A DNA stretch of 59,021 bases from Psilocybe azurescens (GCA_023853785.1 JAJIRX010000953.1:1-59021), one strand, 5' to 3'; shown: positions 48,280-59,021, numbered from the stretch's first letter. Numbers and translations are program-made. Notes: generated from the letters alone by a model not told the origin.

Positions 48280-48702
48280 TGTTACGATCTCAAGTTAGAA
48301 TCACGCAGTATGCGTAATCTAACCACCAATCGTTTACAAGAACAAGTTCAAGTTCAGAGTAGAGCAGGTTAAGCAGGTTGGATTCTCAAGAACTAGCTAA
48401 AGAATACAATGGATCCTTCCTGGTATAAATACTATGAACTGTACAGCAAGTTGAAACAAGTTTGAATGTTCATCAGCAGATGTATATAAGAATAGAGGAA
48501 ACAGATCAATCGTTCATCGAAAGATGTATCATAAAAGATGGAAGTGAAAGTCCATCAGAGATATGATGGAGTTTCATAGAATGATAGAAAACAAAGTTCA
48601 TCAGAGCAGATGATGCTGTATCAATGATGTGAAGGATGACAAAGAAAAGGAAAAGAAAAGAAAAGAAAAGAGAAAGGGAAAAGAAAAAGACTTGTCGTAA
48701 CA
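48280..48702 (-). repeat. 5' LTR of the gypsy element (right copy)
   Basis: 423 bp, identical to 42431-42851 except for an extra GA in the AAAAG run. On the minus strand this is the promoter LTR. Confidence 0.93.
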
Positions 48703-48707
48703 GTTCC
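48703..48707. repeat. Target site duplication GTTCC (right copy)
   Basis: Matches 42426-42430. Confidence 0.9.
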
Positions 48708-49989
48708 TGCCTTTGTGCAGGTGCCAATGCAATCGTAACCACCCAAGCCTATGGGTCTGATGGAGGAAGTGACGCCTTGGGAGCTGGAGGACCATCTGCC
48801 GGAGGATGAACGTACAGTGGATGTGGATGGATACGGGATGGAGGTGTCAAATTTAGGCTTGAAGGGTGCCAATGCCAATGCAAGTGCAGATGCAAAACCG
48901 AGGGAGGTAACAACCATAATGTACTATTTGCAATAACGAACATTTAGCTATGATTGTAAGGGATACTTTTGTTGGTGCAGCAGTTTATACATATCTATTC
49001 TATAATGTAAATGGGGATGCGACTGTGAGCAATGAGCAGTAAAGCATGATAACAAGGCAATGAAGAAAGGAGTGAACGATCAAAGTGCATTAAAGACCCG
49101 GTTGCTACCCCACAAAAGAGAATGCATCCAGACATCAAATGCAGCAAATGCAGCTGGAGGCGTTACTGGATTTGACATTTGTGCTAGTGCTGCAAAAGCG
49201 TCCCCAACTAGAAATTCAACAGTCCTGAAGCAGGTATGAAAGTTGGCCCCAGAAGCTTGCGCTGTAGCAGGAACAAGAAGACGTCTAAATTGTATCTGGG
49301 GTACAAGTCAGTTCAGAGGGTCTTTGGGTGAAAGATGTAATTACTTACTATTATTTGCAGATGTGCAAGAGGAAGGAATTGCGATGATGTCACAGCTTCC
49401 AAGAACAGGGTGGGGCGCAGAGCGGCATCTTCCCTTGAATCCCAGAATTCTTGTGGGCTCACTCCAACTGCACCCTGTGGATGCCCTTTCCCTCGAAGGT
49501 AATGACGCAGGAGTTCCAAAAATCGTGATTGGCGAGCAAAATATTCAGAAAGGTCTTCAGCAGGGTCATCATCCCTAGGTTCAACATCCAGCTAGATATG
49601 TACCATTGTAACATACCATATGGTAGAAAGGGCAATTACAGTGTTGCATATTATATGGGTTCAGTAATTCCTCTGAGCTGCTGAATGCTATTTATCCCTA
49701 AATGGGAATTTACACTGTACCATAAGATATGATTCAGTAATTACCTTGAATGTACCACGTCTGGCTGGCTGGCTAGGGTATATTCCCTGCACTGCACTGT
49801 TTACCGGACCCGCCCCGGAGTTCGGAAATAATTCCCGCCGCCGGAGATTTGTTTGTGGTCCAAATGGAATTGCTGCGCAGCAAAAATTGACAGAATTTGT
49901 GCCAAATAGTGTGATAGGTACGGAAAGTGTGTCCGCCCGATCCCGCCCGATGCCGCCTCCCGAGCAAAATGTGCCCTTCCTAAATTTTA
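48708..49989. other. Gene-poor host or old repeat sequence right of the gypsy insertion
   Basis: Continues the sequence cut at 42430. No protein domain recognised; the open stretch 49243-49578 (+) has no known motif. Confidence 0.4.
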
Positions 49990-50029
49990 GGTATTGACTA
50001 TATCCCGCGGTTACACGTGTATGTCATGA

Positions 50030-50250
50030 CCAAATAGTGTAGTGGGTTTGGGTGTCCAGCGGCTACATCCATTCTGGGGTTCGAATCCCGCAGGCAGTCA
50101 TTTTGGTGCAGCCTGTGGGATTAATTCTGCCCGGTTCTGATACTGCCCATGCGATGAAAAAGGTGAAAATACAGTACAATAATACGATAAATGGTGTAGG
50201 GGTATCGCGTGGACATTGAAATTTGACGTCCTGGGTTCAAAATATTCAAA
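50030..50250 (+). ncRNA. Two tRNA-like Pol III promoter sequences (possible SINE or tRNA relics)
   Basis: First: A-box-like TAGTGTAGTGGG (~50035) and B-box-like GGTTCGAATCC (~50077). Second: A-box-like TGGTGTAGGGGT (~50192) and B-box-like GGGTTCAAAAT (~50232). Spacings of ~40 bases fit tRNA promoters. The T-stems and acceptor stems do not pair well, so I do not call functional tRNA genes. Confidence 0.35.
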
Positions 50251-50534
50251 ACATGTCACTTTTTTCGCATTTGCCACATTGCAGCCCATAATATCAATAT
50301 GCCGATCCGATCCCGACCAGCGCCCGACTTGTGCATCTATTCCGACCTGTTGTGTGCTTTTTATTCAGTACTAGTGCCGGTGCGAATATGTGCCTAACCG
50401 GTCCCGGCCAAATCAGCTATCCCGACCTCTTCTATTTTATGATTCTAGACCAACTCTCAGTGGCATTGTACAATGTCAAAAAATATATACATGAAAATAG
50501 ACAATCTGGTGCAGTAAACTATGCAAACCATTCA

Positions 50535-51690
50535 TCATCCATGTCCGCAAAGTCTTCTGGCCGATACACTTTTCTCGAAGTTTCTTACTTTCTTCCGGGG
50601 ACCAGCCTCACTTTCCGACATATCAGGAGGAAGCGAGTAAGGATACGGATTGCGATGAGCAGGGCCTTCATCGTCATCGGATATCATGTTCGCTGATATG
50701 GGCCGGACCGGAGAGCGGGAAAGTGGAGGATATAATGCCGGCACATCCACAGTAGGGTGGACGCATGAGCAAGCGGGAGGTGAGGGGGATTGGGCTCATC
50801 ATCGTCAGAAGACATATTTGCTAATACCATACGAGAACGGGAGTGGGAGTCCGCCGGGTCGGAGAGTAGCTCATCGTCATCAGACAACATATTGTCCAAC
50901 GCTACACGAGCAAGGGAACGGCTTCGGGACGGGGATGGGGCCGCTGAGGCGTCGGGCGAGTCATCGGACATGTTGTCCAACACTAAGCGGGCGCGGGAAT
51001 CGATGTCGACTTTGTTCGACAATGGCGTCGATTGGATGGGGTCTACGCTGATTTCAATATCACTGTCGTCCAACATATTGGCGAGGGCATTCCTTGCTCT
51101 TAGGTCAACATTCGTTGACGCAATGAATTCTACATCATCATCGTCCGACATATTGGCGAGGGCATTCCTTGCTCTCAAGTCAACATTGGTCGATGCAATG
51201 ATCTCAACCTCATCATCGTCCGACATATTGGCGAGGGCATTCCTTGCTCTCAAGTCAACATTGGTCGATGCGATGATCTCAACCTCATCATCGTCCGACA
51301 TATTGGCCAAGGCGGCCTGTGAACGATTCTCTAATGGAATGGGCGCGGACAGAATTTCGATCTCATTGTCGTCGGACATGTTGGCCAGAACGTGCCGAGT
51401 CCGGTTGTTGCCCTGTTGGATGGAAAGAGGCGGCACAATTTCCACCTCATCGTCGATGTCCATATTAGCAAGAGCATCCTTAGGCTTATTGACATCACGT
51501 TGTTCAGATGAGGGCCGTACAATTTCGTCGTCATCGTCATCGGACATGTTGTTGAGGGCCATTCGAGTAAAATTCATAGTAGCCGGCACCGGAGCCGGAA
51601 ACCGGCACATGTTCCGCTTTCGTCGTCGTCGGACATACTGGCAAGGGCTTGCCGGACATTCTCCCGGTCGTGGATACCGGAATGCATAGA
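50535..51690 (-). CDS. Acidic tandem-repeat protein with SUMO-interacting-motif-like repeats, KDZ accessory gene
   Basis: Seen: about 12 imperfect units of ~25 residues, each with (A/V)L(A/D)NM(S/L)DDDE. In several, the acidic run is followed by a hydrophobic V/I-x-V/I-V/I core: DDDEVEIIAS three times (once as DDDDVEFIAS), DDEVEIVPP, DDNEIEILSA, DDDDEIVRPS and DDSDIEISVD. Later units lose the core and become Ser/Arg-rich (PSPSRSRSLARV). The three middle units are 75-bp near-identical DNA repeats (~51080-51305). Frame slips occur near 51600 and near 50755 (a C run); one base each joins the blocks. Known: a short hydrophobic V/I-rich core next to acidic residues is the SUMO-interacting motif. 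Inference: a poly-SIM protein made by the transposon. No start can be fixed; an upstream Met near 51685 precedes a first unit. Confidence 0.7.
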
Positions 51691-51992
51691 CTCATGCTCC
51701 TCTACGCGTGTTCAAGATATCAGTAAAGTGCGTTTAAGAACAGACAAAATGACTATGCACCAGTTCCAACTGTAATCCTCGTCTGAGAATCATTCCCAGC
51801 AATATTTCCATCTTCCAACTCGATCCCATACCCGGTGTGAATCTCCGACTGCTGAGACTGTCCAAGTGCGAGAACGTTTTCCCGAAGTCAGGCTTTCACC
51901 CCACGTCCAATGAGAGCGAGGGCGGGAAGATAGTGCCGGTGCCGGTGCCGAGCCAGAATCCGTATCCCTCGCCGGCACATTTGCTGTTTCCT

Positions 51993-52651
51993 TCAGCACA
52001 GCGGCTTCGTGCAGTTCGTAAAATCCCGCAACACGGGCGTTTCACAAAGCGAACTCTCTGTCTCTGCTAGTAGTAGAAGTGCTTTGTTATGTCGAACGGC
52101 ATCGACATTCATTTGGTAGAGATCGACGGCCATCTGTTGGTATATGTCGCACATGGGACAATCCGGGTCGGCACCGGCAACGGAAGCCGGAATTTTGGGT
52201 ACGGCCAGCAGATCTATCCTTGGCACAGGGGGTGGAGTAGGTGAGGGAGGCCGGAACTGGGGGCCGTCATCGTCTGGAGCCGCTGTCCGTGGAAGGACCG
52301 ATTTTAGTTGTTCGCGGTGGAACAACAAGGCGGCATAGAGCTTTTTATCGTCAAGTGTTGTCGATGCCGCGTCTTTATTCCACCAATCGTACTTGTACTG
52401 TGATACAATACGGTGTGTTTGATCAGATCGGGGTGTTCGCCGGCGAGGGATGGCGATAAGCCTTGAATCAAAAGGAAGCGGCAATTGACTAGATGACGCC
52501 TGGCACAGTGAAACCGCCAACGAACGCAAAATGACAGGAGTGTCGAATACCAAGCCCATGGCAGTTGCAATGCCAACGTATTGCAAGAAAAATCTCTGTG
52601 TAGCAAGGTGTCCATTTTGGGCGAAATATTTGTATCAACAAATATGGACAC
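51993..52651 (-). CDS. Hypothetical KDZ-associated protein
   Basis: An open frame with a basic first part (PRRRTPRSDQTHRI), WWNKDAASTTL, a Pro-rich stretch (RPPSPTPPPVP) and a Cys pair (CPMCDIYQQMAVDLY). I do not know the family. The exact start and any introns are unclear. It lies between the transposase and the repeat protein, same strand. Confidence 0.5.
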
Positions 52652-52914
52652 TCACGGACTCTTTAAGGAGACATGACTGCATCCAAGCTTGATGCCGATT
52701 CTCGGCTTCTGTCATCTTCAACAAAGCCGTACGTAGTCGGGAATCCCCATATGCTATACACCTCAAAACATCACGGTGCCATCTGTCATCCAAGCGCCAT
52801 TCTGCAGGCTAAAGGGATTGAAGGGTCGGATAGTGTTGTATCCAGACATAACTAGTGGGTCAGATGAATGAGAGTGGGTGGTTGTAAAACAAGATAGTTG
52901 TCATCAAATTTTTG

Positions 52915-55900
52915 CTACATTGATTTATAATTAGGGTTTGATCGTTGAAATGATTGGTCAGCGATTAATGCCAATTGATGCCACAAGTCAGACTGCCGGT
53001 GTGCGTATGCAACTACTCCAGGCAGTAGTGGAACTGAATCCCGTCCCGGTGCCGTTGCCGCCGATTTCCACAACCTGCTTTTGTTGATAAAATACGACAC
53101 AGTCCACTGCATTTCATACGAAACAAGTGTCTTCTCTTCATCCCATCTTTGAAACTGTGCTCTCGCTGAAGCCAATGAACACGTTTGACTATTAGGAATT
53201 AGAATGGAGGAACGCAACATAAAATGAATGTCTTACATTTGAGAATGGTCGCAGGATCCGTTTCTTCCTCCATGGCTAAGTTGCCTGCATCTTCGTCGGA
53301 ACTCGGCACGGCGCCGAGTCGGCATTTTGTCCGCGCATTCGGGGCAAAAGGCGCTGGCTAACAGAATGCCAAATCCAAGATAGTCGAAGTGTTGTGGAGC
53401 CAGCAAGGTTTGGATTCAAAATCATGGTGCTTCCCCTAACATCTTCCTTCTTTAGAACACGTAGTTTACGCAGAGTCATATTGTCCGCACCCAGCCGGAT
53501 TAGCCGGACACGGCAGTGCGTATACACCTGGGAATGAAAAGATATTTTGTGATTCGCCGCCTTGATTGTTGCCCGGGCCGGGTCCGGACACCTTTGTTGG
53601 GGGCATCTCTGTAAACGCTTGAATACAAGAAGGACTTCTCCGCAATGAGTTCGCGAATTTGGTCCAAGTGACCAGTCGCTTGCTTGATACGTGCTCCAAG
53701 TTCCGCATCGTTATAGCTGTCATTGCAATTACCATTGGATGGTAGACATAGTATATGTAGGTGAATATCGTCGTTGAGTTCGGCGGCAACGGGTCGGGTC
53801 GGGATGTCATCTCCGTCTTCCCAAATATCCAGTGGCTGGTCTGGTGAAATAACACTCTGCCCGGAAATTTGAAGGACACCTGCAAGGTCTTGCAGGTGAC
53901 TCAGCTGTGTCATCTCCGCAGCCAATTCCTCTCGCAATTTGTTCATTTTATTCCTGTCGTCAATGCGATCTTCGTTAATTAGGCGCCGTGCCCGAATTGA
54001 ATATCCAACCTTCAGGCCGTTAAATTGATTAGCAACTTACACATGAAATGAATGTCGGCTTACTGTTTTTCTTCCAATAGCAGTGCAAAGTCCAACCAAG
54101 ATTCCACAGCGGATCGGGTCAGGGAAGCGGGAGCGGAAGCGGCACCGGATGTATTTTCCCCGGCCCCGATGTCGGCCAGACATTTGGCGGCATATACATC
54201 CATCGCCTTGGGATTATCCAGCCGCTGGGCTTCGGCATCCAGGATTTGTTTTGTCCACATCTCAACCGTGTCTGACCCAGCTGCGGAACTGACTTTCATA
54301 AAGCAGTTGTGAAACCTTTCTCTGTGTAAGTTCGCTTCTACAAAACGTTTGGAAAGATACTTCCAGATACCCAGAGCTTTTTATGATTTGAATCGCAGGC
54401 ATGATCATCGAGAAGCTCTGCCCGATGCGCAAGAGTTGCTGTCCGGGCCGCTCGGGAGATTGGATTCAAGTTTGACCATAGTGATTCCAATATTTCACCG
54501 CATACAGTGGCCGCGCCCAGGATGAAAGTGGGCGCGTGAACGGAAAAAAAAACATTCGTCTTTGTGGGCATGGACGTGAAACATACCAATTGCTCGGTCA
54601 AGCTTTAAGCCATGAGGAAGCAAGTGCCCAATCCGTAGCAGCAAGTAAATAAAGTATTGACAAATAATGTCATATATCACCATTGCTCCTTGGTCCGGGT
54701 GTACCATAGTGGAGGCCAGGGCCATTAAAAATGAAAAATCCACATTTTTTTGCTGTTCTCCCTTGAATAGGTCGGCCATGGAATTTGGGGCAAAGCATCC
54801 ATGCCGGGCACATGCAAATGCTACAATGCCAGTAACGTGTGCAAGCGGACGAAGCGATTAGAGCGTTCTTGATAGCCTTAAATGTGTTCTCACAAGGTGC
54901 GCCCTATGGAACGGGTCAACCAGGTCGGGATCGAACGGAACGGCACCGAGCCGGAAACTTACCGTCAATCTTTCTATTGCACGTTTCAAGAATGAATCAT
55001 ATTCTGCACGCAACGGAATCATCCCGCCTCCTTCAGACAGCCATATATCCTGCGGCTTTGCTGTCCGAACATGATCTGCCTTAAAATTTCCGTCAGCAAC
55101 AAATATTCGTTTATACACCCAGCGGTTCGGGTCGTCTTTCCAATTGTCCGGCAAGTTCACCCCGACTTGTGGACATGCTGGGCAGTAATTTGCAAGTTCC
55201 CCTTTCCGGACTTCCGTCGCACTTCTACCATTGTGACCAGCAAATCCCGACCATTTGAGTTTCTTCATCCATCGCCACAGACGTGTCATGCGACGAAATT
55301 CGTTGTATAGATCGACCACACTTGAGGGAGCAATTGGGTTCGTTACACGGCGCAATAGATTGTAAAATTGATATGCCGATGCCTTGAGTTCAAGATTTGA
55401 AAGACGGAAGAAATCAAGCATTTGAGCTGAAAACAATGTCCGGACGTGATAGAAGCTGGTTGGTATCAATCTGTTGGCCATGAGGTCAAGTGGAAGAATG
55501 TTAGGCCCCGGCATGAACATGAAACCATAGCCAAGTGGTGAAGTCCGTTTGTGTGAACGACACGGACATACGAGTTATTCAGACCATCGGCGGTGGGAAT
55601 GCCCTGTAAAGGCCGTAGTCGGGTCGGCATCACCGACATTTAATGCTGCGAGATAGTTGGGAATGAAACGGACATCGGCTTCGGCATTGGTGACTTCTGT
55701 TGCATCGTCAGGCTCCTCATCCGGCACCATTTCGTCTTGTACCACGTCGGAATTATTTTGCAGCGATTGCAAATAGTGTTCAAACTCTTGGTCATTCCAA
55801 TTATAGTCGGCTGGTGCATTCTCCGATTCCTGCTGGCGAGTATCAGTGTCGTTTGCATTATTCGATGCCGATGCCGATGCCACTCCCGGTCCCGGTCCCG

Positions 55901-56590
55901 CGTTCTCAAATTCTGTACCCTGTTGCCGGAGTTCTGCCTGCTCCTGCTTATCTTTGGGCCGCTCAATGGATTCCAAATATCTTCTCTGAAATTCTAGAGC
56001 TGAACAAAGAGGATTGCCGTCGTGGTGGGGTATCAGAAGGTAACTTCCGACTTCCCAAAGCTCGGCTTTGCGGAAATGGGAACCGGTCCACCGTTGAATT
56101 TTGTGCATGGGATTATCTTGGTGTGTCTCGCATGCAAGACCTGCATAGCATCGCAGGCATACTGCAGTCTTGACATCGCCATACCGCCCGGAGGTTAGAA
56201 GCACAATGAATGCACTCAGAGAGCTCAGGTCGGAGAGATTCCCGGCTGAGCAATGCCCCCAGCAAATCATCTACTCTGTCCACAAACTGCAATATATAAT
56301 CTCGTTGTGTCTTTTATTTGGTCAGAACATGACTTAAATGAATATCTTTAAAGCAGTCTGACCTTCCGCGTTTTTGGTTCTACAACAGAGTCATCCATTT
56401 CCAAGTCCATGCTGTAAAATGGATTGTCTTCATTATCTGGAACCACGTCTATCGGTGGAGAGGGCCCAGCAGTAGGATCTGTCTGTTCACGTTCCAGTGC
56501 GACTGCATACTTTTTTGTCTTGACTCTCCCATTCCGTGTGACAGTTTTCTAGTTTCATATGTAATGGCGGCGGCCTCCACATCGCCTTCA
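52915..56590 (-). CDS. KDZ transposase with N-terminal CxC2-type cysteine cluster
   Basis: Seen on the minus strand, in several exons with frame slips. N-terminal leader (KTKKYAVALE...YSMDLEMDDSVVEPKTRK) around 56370-56550. CxC2 cluster around 56050-56250 (CIHCASNLRAVWRCQDCS, LCRSC, a His pair, HKIQRWTGSHF). Transposase core: LDLMANRLIPTSFYHVRTLFS, then CPACPQVGVNLP, VADGNFKADHV (first catalytic Asp, ~55090), DIWLSEGGGMIPLRAEYDSFL, VIYDIICQYF (second Asp, ~54670), GEILESLWSNLN (Glu, ~54480), then coiled-coil parts and a C-terminal WDEEKTLVSYEMQWTVSYF...VPGVVAYA-type segment ending NPNYKSM. Known: this D-D-E order, with DGNFKA and SEGGGMIP, is characteristic of KDZ transposases of basidiomycetes. 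Exon limits are approximate, but the family call is firm. Confidence 0.85.
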
Positions 56591-56832
56591 CGCAATATAT
56601 TTCTGCATGCCGCGTTCTTGTTTTTGCCGTTGAGAGGGCATTGAGAGAGAGAGAGAGAGTCTGTTGAAAGATTGCATATGAAAATTTATCGCATATAACC
56701 GCATGATGGGTTATCCGGGTTTAACTGATGTCCGATACTCTATTTGATATTATATTTTGAAAATTTCCATTGTATTACACCTTCCCTTAAACGCCTCTTG
56801 ACTGTTCCGCCTACTGTGCATCTGTTGCGAAT
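56591..56832. promoter_or_regulatory. Divergent promoter between transposase and + strand KDZ gene, with a (GA)n run
   Basis: Contains a GA microsatellite (56648-56662). No specific site recognised. Confidence 0.4.
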
Positions 56833-58734
56833 ATGGACTCCGCAACTATCGAACAACCTCCTGCCCCACCAAACATATCCTCCAATGATGTGGATGCCGA
56901 GCATGTGAACGATGATATCGGTCCGATCCCGAACCCTGTCAATCCCAATTTTCTCGTGCGCCCAGATCGGCGTCAAGTTGTGTATAATTCTGAAGAGCGG
57001 AAAGTGCTTGACGCCCATAAAGAAAGGTATCTGGCGTCGAAATCAGCGGAAGAACGCAAAAGTGTGGCAAAGACATACATTTTGCCTGCAATATTTCAGT
57101 ACTGGGACAGTATAGGTCATGAAATCGGAGACTCACGAGCGCAAGCAGGGTACGTCAAGGTTTCATTCTATTCAAAAGCTAAAGTCTAAATGTTCTAAAA
57201 ATACATTTGGGCGCCTTCTCAGGACTGTTAACATTATATAGAAGCTTGTCGCTTGGATGCAAAACACATGGCGTGGAGCCAAAGTTGCAGAAACAATAAT
57301 TACAGGGGCAGCAATGAAAAGAACAGAAGTTTTATGGCAGACACGCAAGGATGATGTTTTTGCAGAGATCGCAAGTCTAATGGGACTTAATTCCGCATCC
57401 ACTCAAACACCTAATTGGTTTGACTTTCGTATGAAGGCTTTGGGAAACATCCTGCAACGCATGTCAGCACTGCAGCTGGAACAACTAGATAGACAAGGTG
57501 CACAGATTGTGTCTGCAGCAAATCAGGACAACGACAGGAGACAACAGTCAGTGCTATGCTTCTTTGTGGGCCGGCTCAATCAAAGTATCGCACAGGCTGG
57601 CCGAAAAAAAGCCATTTCACGGTTCTCAAAAAGCGCAAAGGGTCACTGGAACGAAATGGGGTCCTATCCCTTTCATTTGTGGCATACACAGACACGTCAG
57701 GCAAGCTTGTCGTTCAGGTGTAAGCAAATTTCTCCAATTGCCGGCGGCTCCCGCACCCGGCATCGGCATTTTCATTCTATTCACAATTTTATAGTGTTGA
57801 TCAGATGGCGGAACTTATTGAGGTCGATGCTCCACTATTCGAAAGTCAATACAGGCCTCAGGTGCACCAAATGAAGCTCTATGTGATGGAATATATAACC
57901 AAAATGAAGAAGATCTTGAACCCTGGACCTACCCATGGGCGCGAGCGGCGGCACCGGCAATGATGTCAAGGATCTCAATCTGCAATTCGACCAGCACGGA
58001 TTCCCGATCCTTCCCCAGAGATTAGACACAAAGTCAGGCAACCTGCCTGTCAAGAAAGAACTCGATGAGATGATTCGAAATACTGCGAAACATTACAGTT
58101 TGTCCACCTCATAGCTTAGCCAGCATTTCTGAACTGAAAATATGAATAGAGCTGGCAACGAACGGCCGAAGCAAACATGTCCCGTACAAACAACTACAGG
58201 AAAATCAGGCTCAGTTCGTATTACCGGAATATCTTCCCAGTGGATTCACAATCAAAGACCCTCGCGACCTGAGTTTGCCCAACATAATATCACTGATAGA
58301 CCACATTTTGGGGCGACAGGAAACACATCCCATAAACCATGTGTTTCGCTTTCAATGGTCAACGCCAAACGAAAAGGTTACGAACCTATCCATACACATT
58401 ATCCGGACGAGAGCGGTCAAGAGGAGTCCGGCCCGAGTCCGATCCCGACCGGTTCCGGCTTCAGGCACAAAAAAGCATACAAATTCCAACAAAAGAAAGG
58501 CAAAAGCAAAGCTCAGAATACGGATGGGCAAAATGTTTTCGGGATCGGAGATATTCTCTTGCAAATGAGTCCCGCCCGGACTCCGATGTGGACATGCCGG
58601 CACCCATACGCCCGTTGTCGATAAAGGCAAAGAAAAGGCTATTGGACCGGACTCGGAAGTTCCGAACGATATTGATCAAGGGGCTCCGGAGTTTTAGCTG
58701 CACCAGCCACACTCCTTCATTTGCCACAGGCTAA
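56833..58734 (+). CDS. Hypothetical KDZ-associated gene, divergent from the transposase
   Basis: First exon 56833 to ~57150 (MDSATIEQPPAPPNISSND..., later VLDAHKERYLASKSAEERKSVAKTYILPAIFQYWDSIG). A second exon from ~57242 (KLVAWMQNTWRGAKVAE, NWFDFRMKALGNILQRM) follows a 91-bp intron; the phase at the join does not fit exactly. Further pieces: SFVAYTDTSGKLVVQ near 57680, QMAELIEVDAPLFESQYRPQVHQMKLYVMEYI near 57805, LPEYLPSGFTIKDPRDLSLPNIISLIDHILGRQ near 58230, and a basic end. Proteins of this pattern are found in mushrooms near transposons. No catalytic motif seen. Frame slips make the model uncertain. Confidence 0.5.
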
Positions 58735-59021
58735 TCCGCTCAACGATGTCCATGATGGGCACGAACATCTGAATTCATGGGACTGGGGCACCAATGTGGG
58801 ACCTTACCTGACTTAAGCTACAATGCCAGCCTAACAGTCGCACATCCTTTTGCCGCTGGGCCATCCAATGCCGAAACACTGGGACCTCTGAATGCCGATC
58901 CCGGCGACGGACTTGACGACATGGCATATCAGGAGTTTCAGTGACAGCCAAAACATGTTTTACAACAGTCAGACAATGTTTGGTAACAACCACTCCAACA
59001 ACTATCCAGCTTCAGAATGCG
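58735..59021. other. Window edge, no feature supported
   Basis: No open frame with recognisable motif. Confidence 0.4.

Larger units (their letters stand above)
42431..48702 (-). mobile_element. Complete Ty3/gypsy chromovirus-type LTR retrotransposon
   Basis: Seen: LTRs of 421 and 423 bp starting TGTTACGA and ending TCGTAACA, flanked by GTTCC. On the minus strand the order is gag with zinc knuckle, protease, RT (YMDD), RNase H, integrase and a C-terminal chromodomain, the gypsy order. The LTRs are identical except for a 2-bp difference in an AAAAG microsatellite, so insertion is very recent. Known: the chromodomain of such elements recognises modified histone tails and directs integration to heterochromatin. 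Confidence 0.95.
49990..59021. mobile_element. KDZ (Kyakuja-Dileera-Zisupton) type DNA transposon, left boundary approximate, right end beyond the window
   Basis: The element is recognised from its transposase (52915-56590) and the accessory genes around it. A dense scatter of CCGG/GGCACCGG motifs, present from about 49800 and absent from the flanking host genes, gives the approximate left limit. Neither terminal inverted repeat was identified. The right end was not reached. Confidence 0.65.

Noticed and set aside
50030..50250. Functional tRNA genes
   Set aside because: A and B boxes are present but the acceptor and T stems do not pair properly.
50790..51689. 299-residue Ser-rich open frame on the plus strand
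   Set aside because: It is the antisense of the DDDE repeats: GAC/GAT codons read as TCG/TCA serines. The minus-strand repeats have a protein-level pattern, the plus strand does not.
1..59021. CRISPR arrays, rRNA genes, riboswitches
   Set aside because: None seen. The tandem repeats present are coding (50535-51690) or degenerate (14690-15600).

Overview
The window is nuclear DNA of a mushroom-type basidiomycete (Agaricomycete-like). The evidence is dense short GT-AG introns of about 50-70 nt in almost every host gene, a KDZ-family DNA transposon with a CxC2-type cysteine cluster, a chromodomain Ty3/gypsy element and a Ty1/copia element. There is no bacterial-style gene organisation, and I see no CRISPR or rRNA. 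The genus cannot be told from what I can see.

Layout: (1) 1-7002 is ordinary gene-dense euchromatin: the 3' part of a Dbf2/Sid2-type NDR kinase (+), an unknown Ser-rich protein (-), RNA polymerase I subunit Rpa12 (+) and a Yop1/REEP membrane-shaping protein (+). (2) 8174-13937 is a complete copia element with a GTCTT target duplication. (3) 13943-17318 is gene-poor and holds a degenerate ~250-285 bp tandem repeat. (4) 17319-19458 is a 12-exon UNC93-like transporter. (5) 20062-38992 is the most unusual part. Five copies (A, B, E, C, D) of one gene family encode an N-terminal Ras-like P-loop domain, whose Walker A lysine is Arg in every readable copy, fused to a C-terminal APH-type kinase domain. 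Three copies face, tail to tail, a small gene of a second family (~200 aa, C-terminal HxxPP tail). A WW-domain gene, a universal-stress-protein (USP) gene and a broken second USP copy lie between or beside them. The block looks like serial segmental duplication of a two-gene module followed by decay of some copies. (6) 42431-48702 is a very young gypsy chromovirus (GTTCC target duplication; LTRs differ only by 2 bp in a microsatellite). (7) About 49990 to the window end is a KDZ-type transposon. It carries the transposase (-), an unknown ORF (-), a protein built of ~12 acidic repeats several of which look like SUMO-interacting motifs (-), and a divergent unknown gene (+).

Data quality: many otherwise intact genes carry single-base frame breaks, nearly all in mononucleotide runs and mostly one base short. 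This points to homopolymer errors in a long-read consensus rather than to mass pseudogenisation. Exon-sum arithmetic supports it: correcting one base per run restores a multiple of three in the UNC93-like, USP and fusion genes. Frame breaks here should therefore not by themselves be read as dead genes. Deletions, a lost start codon and a lost splice acceptor are stronger evidence.
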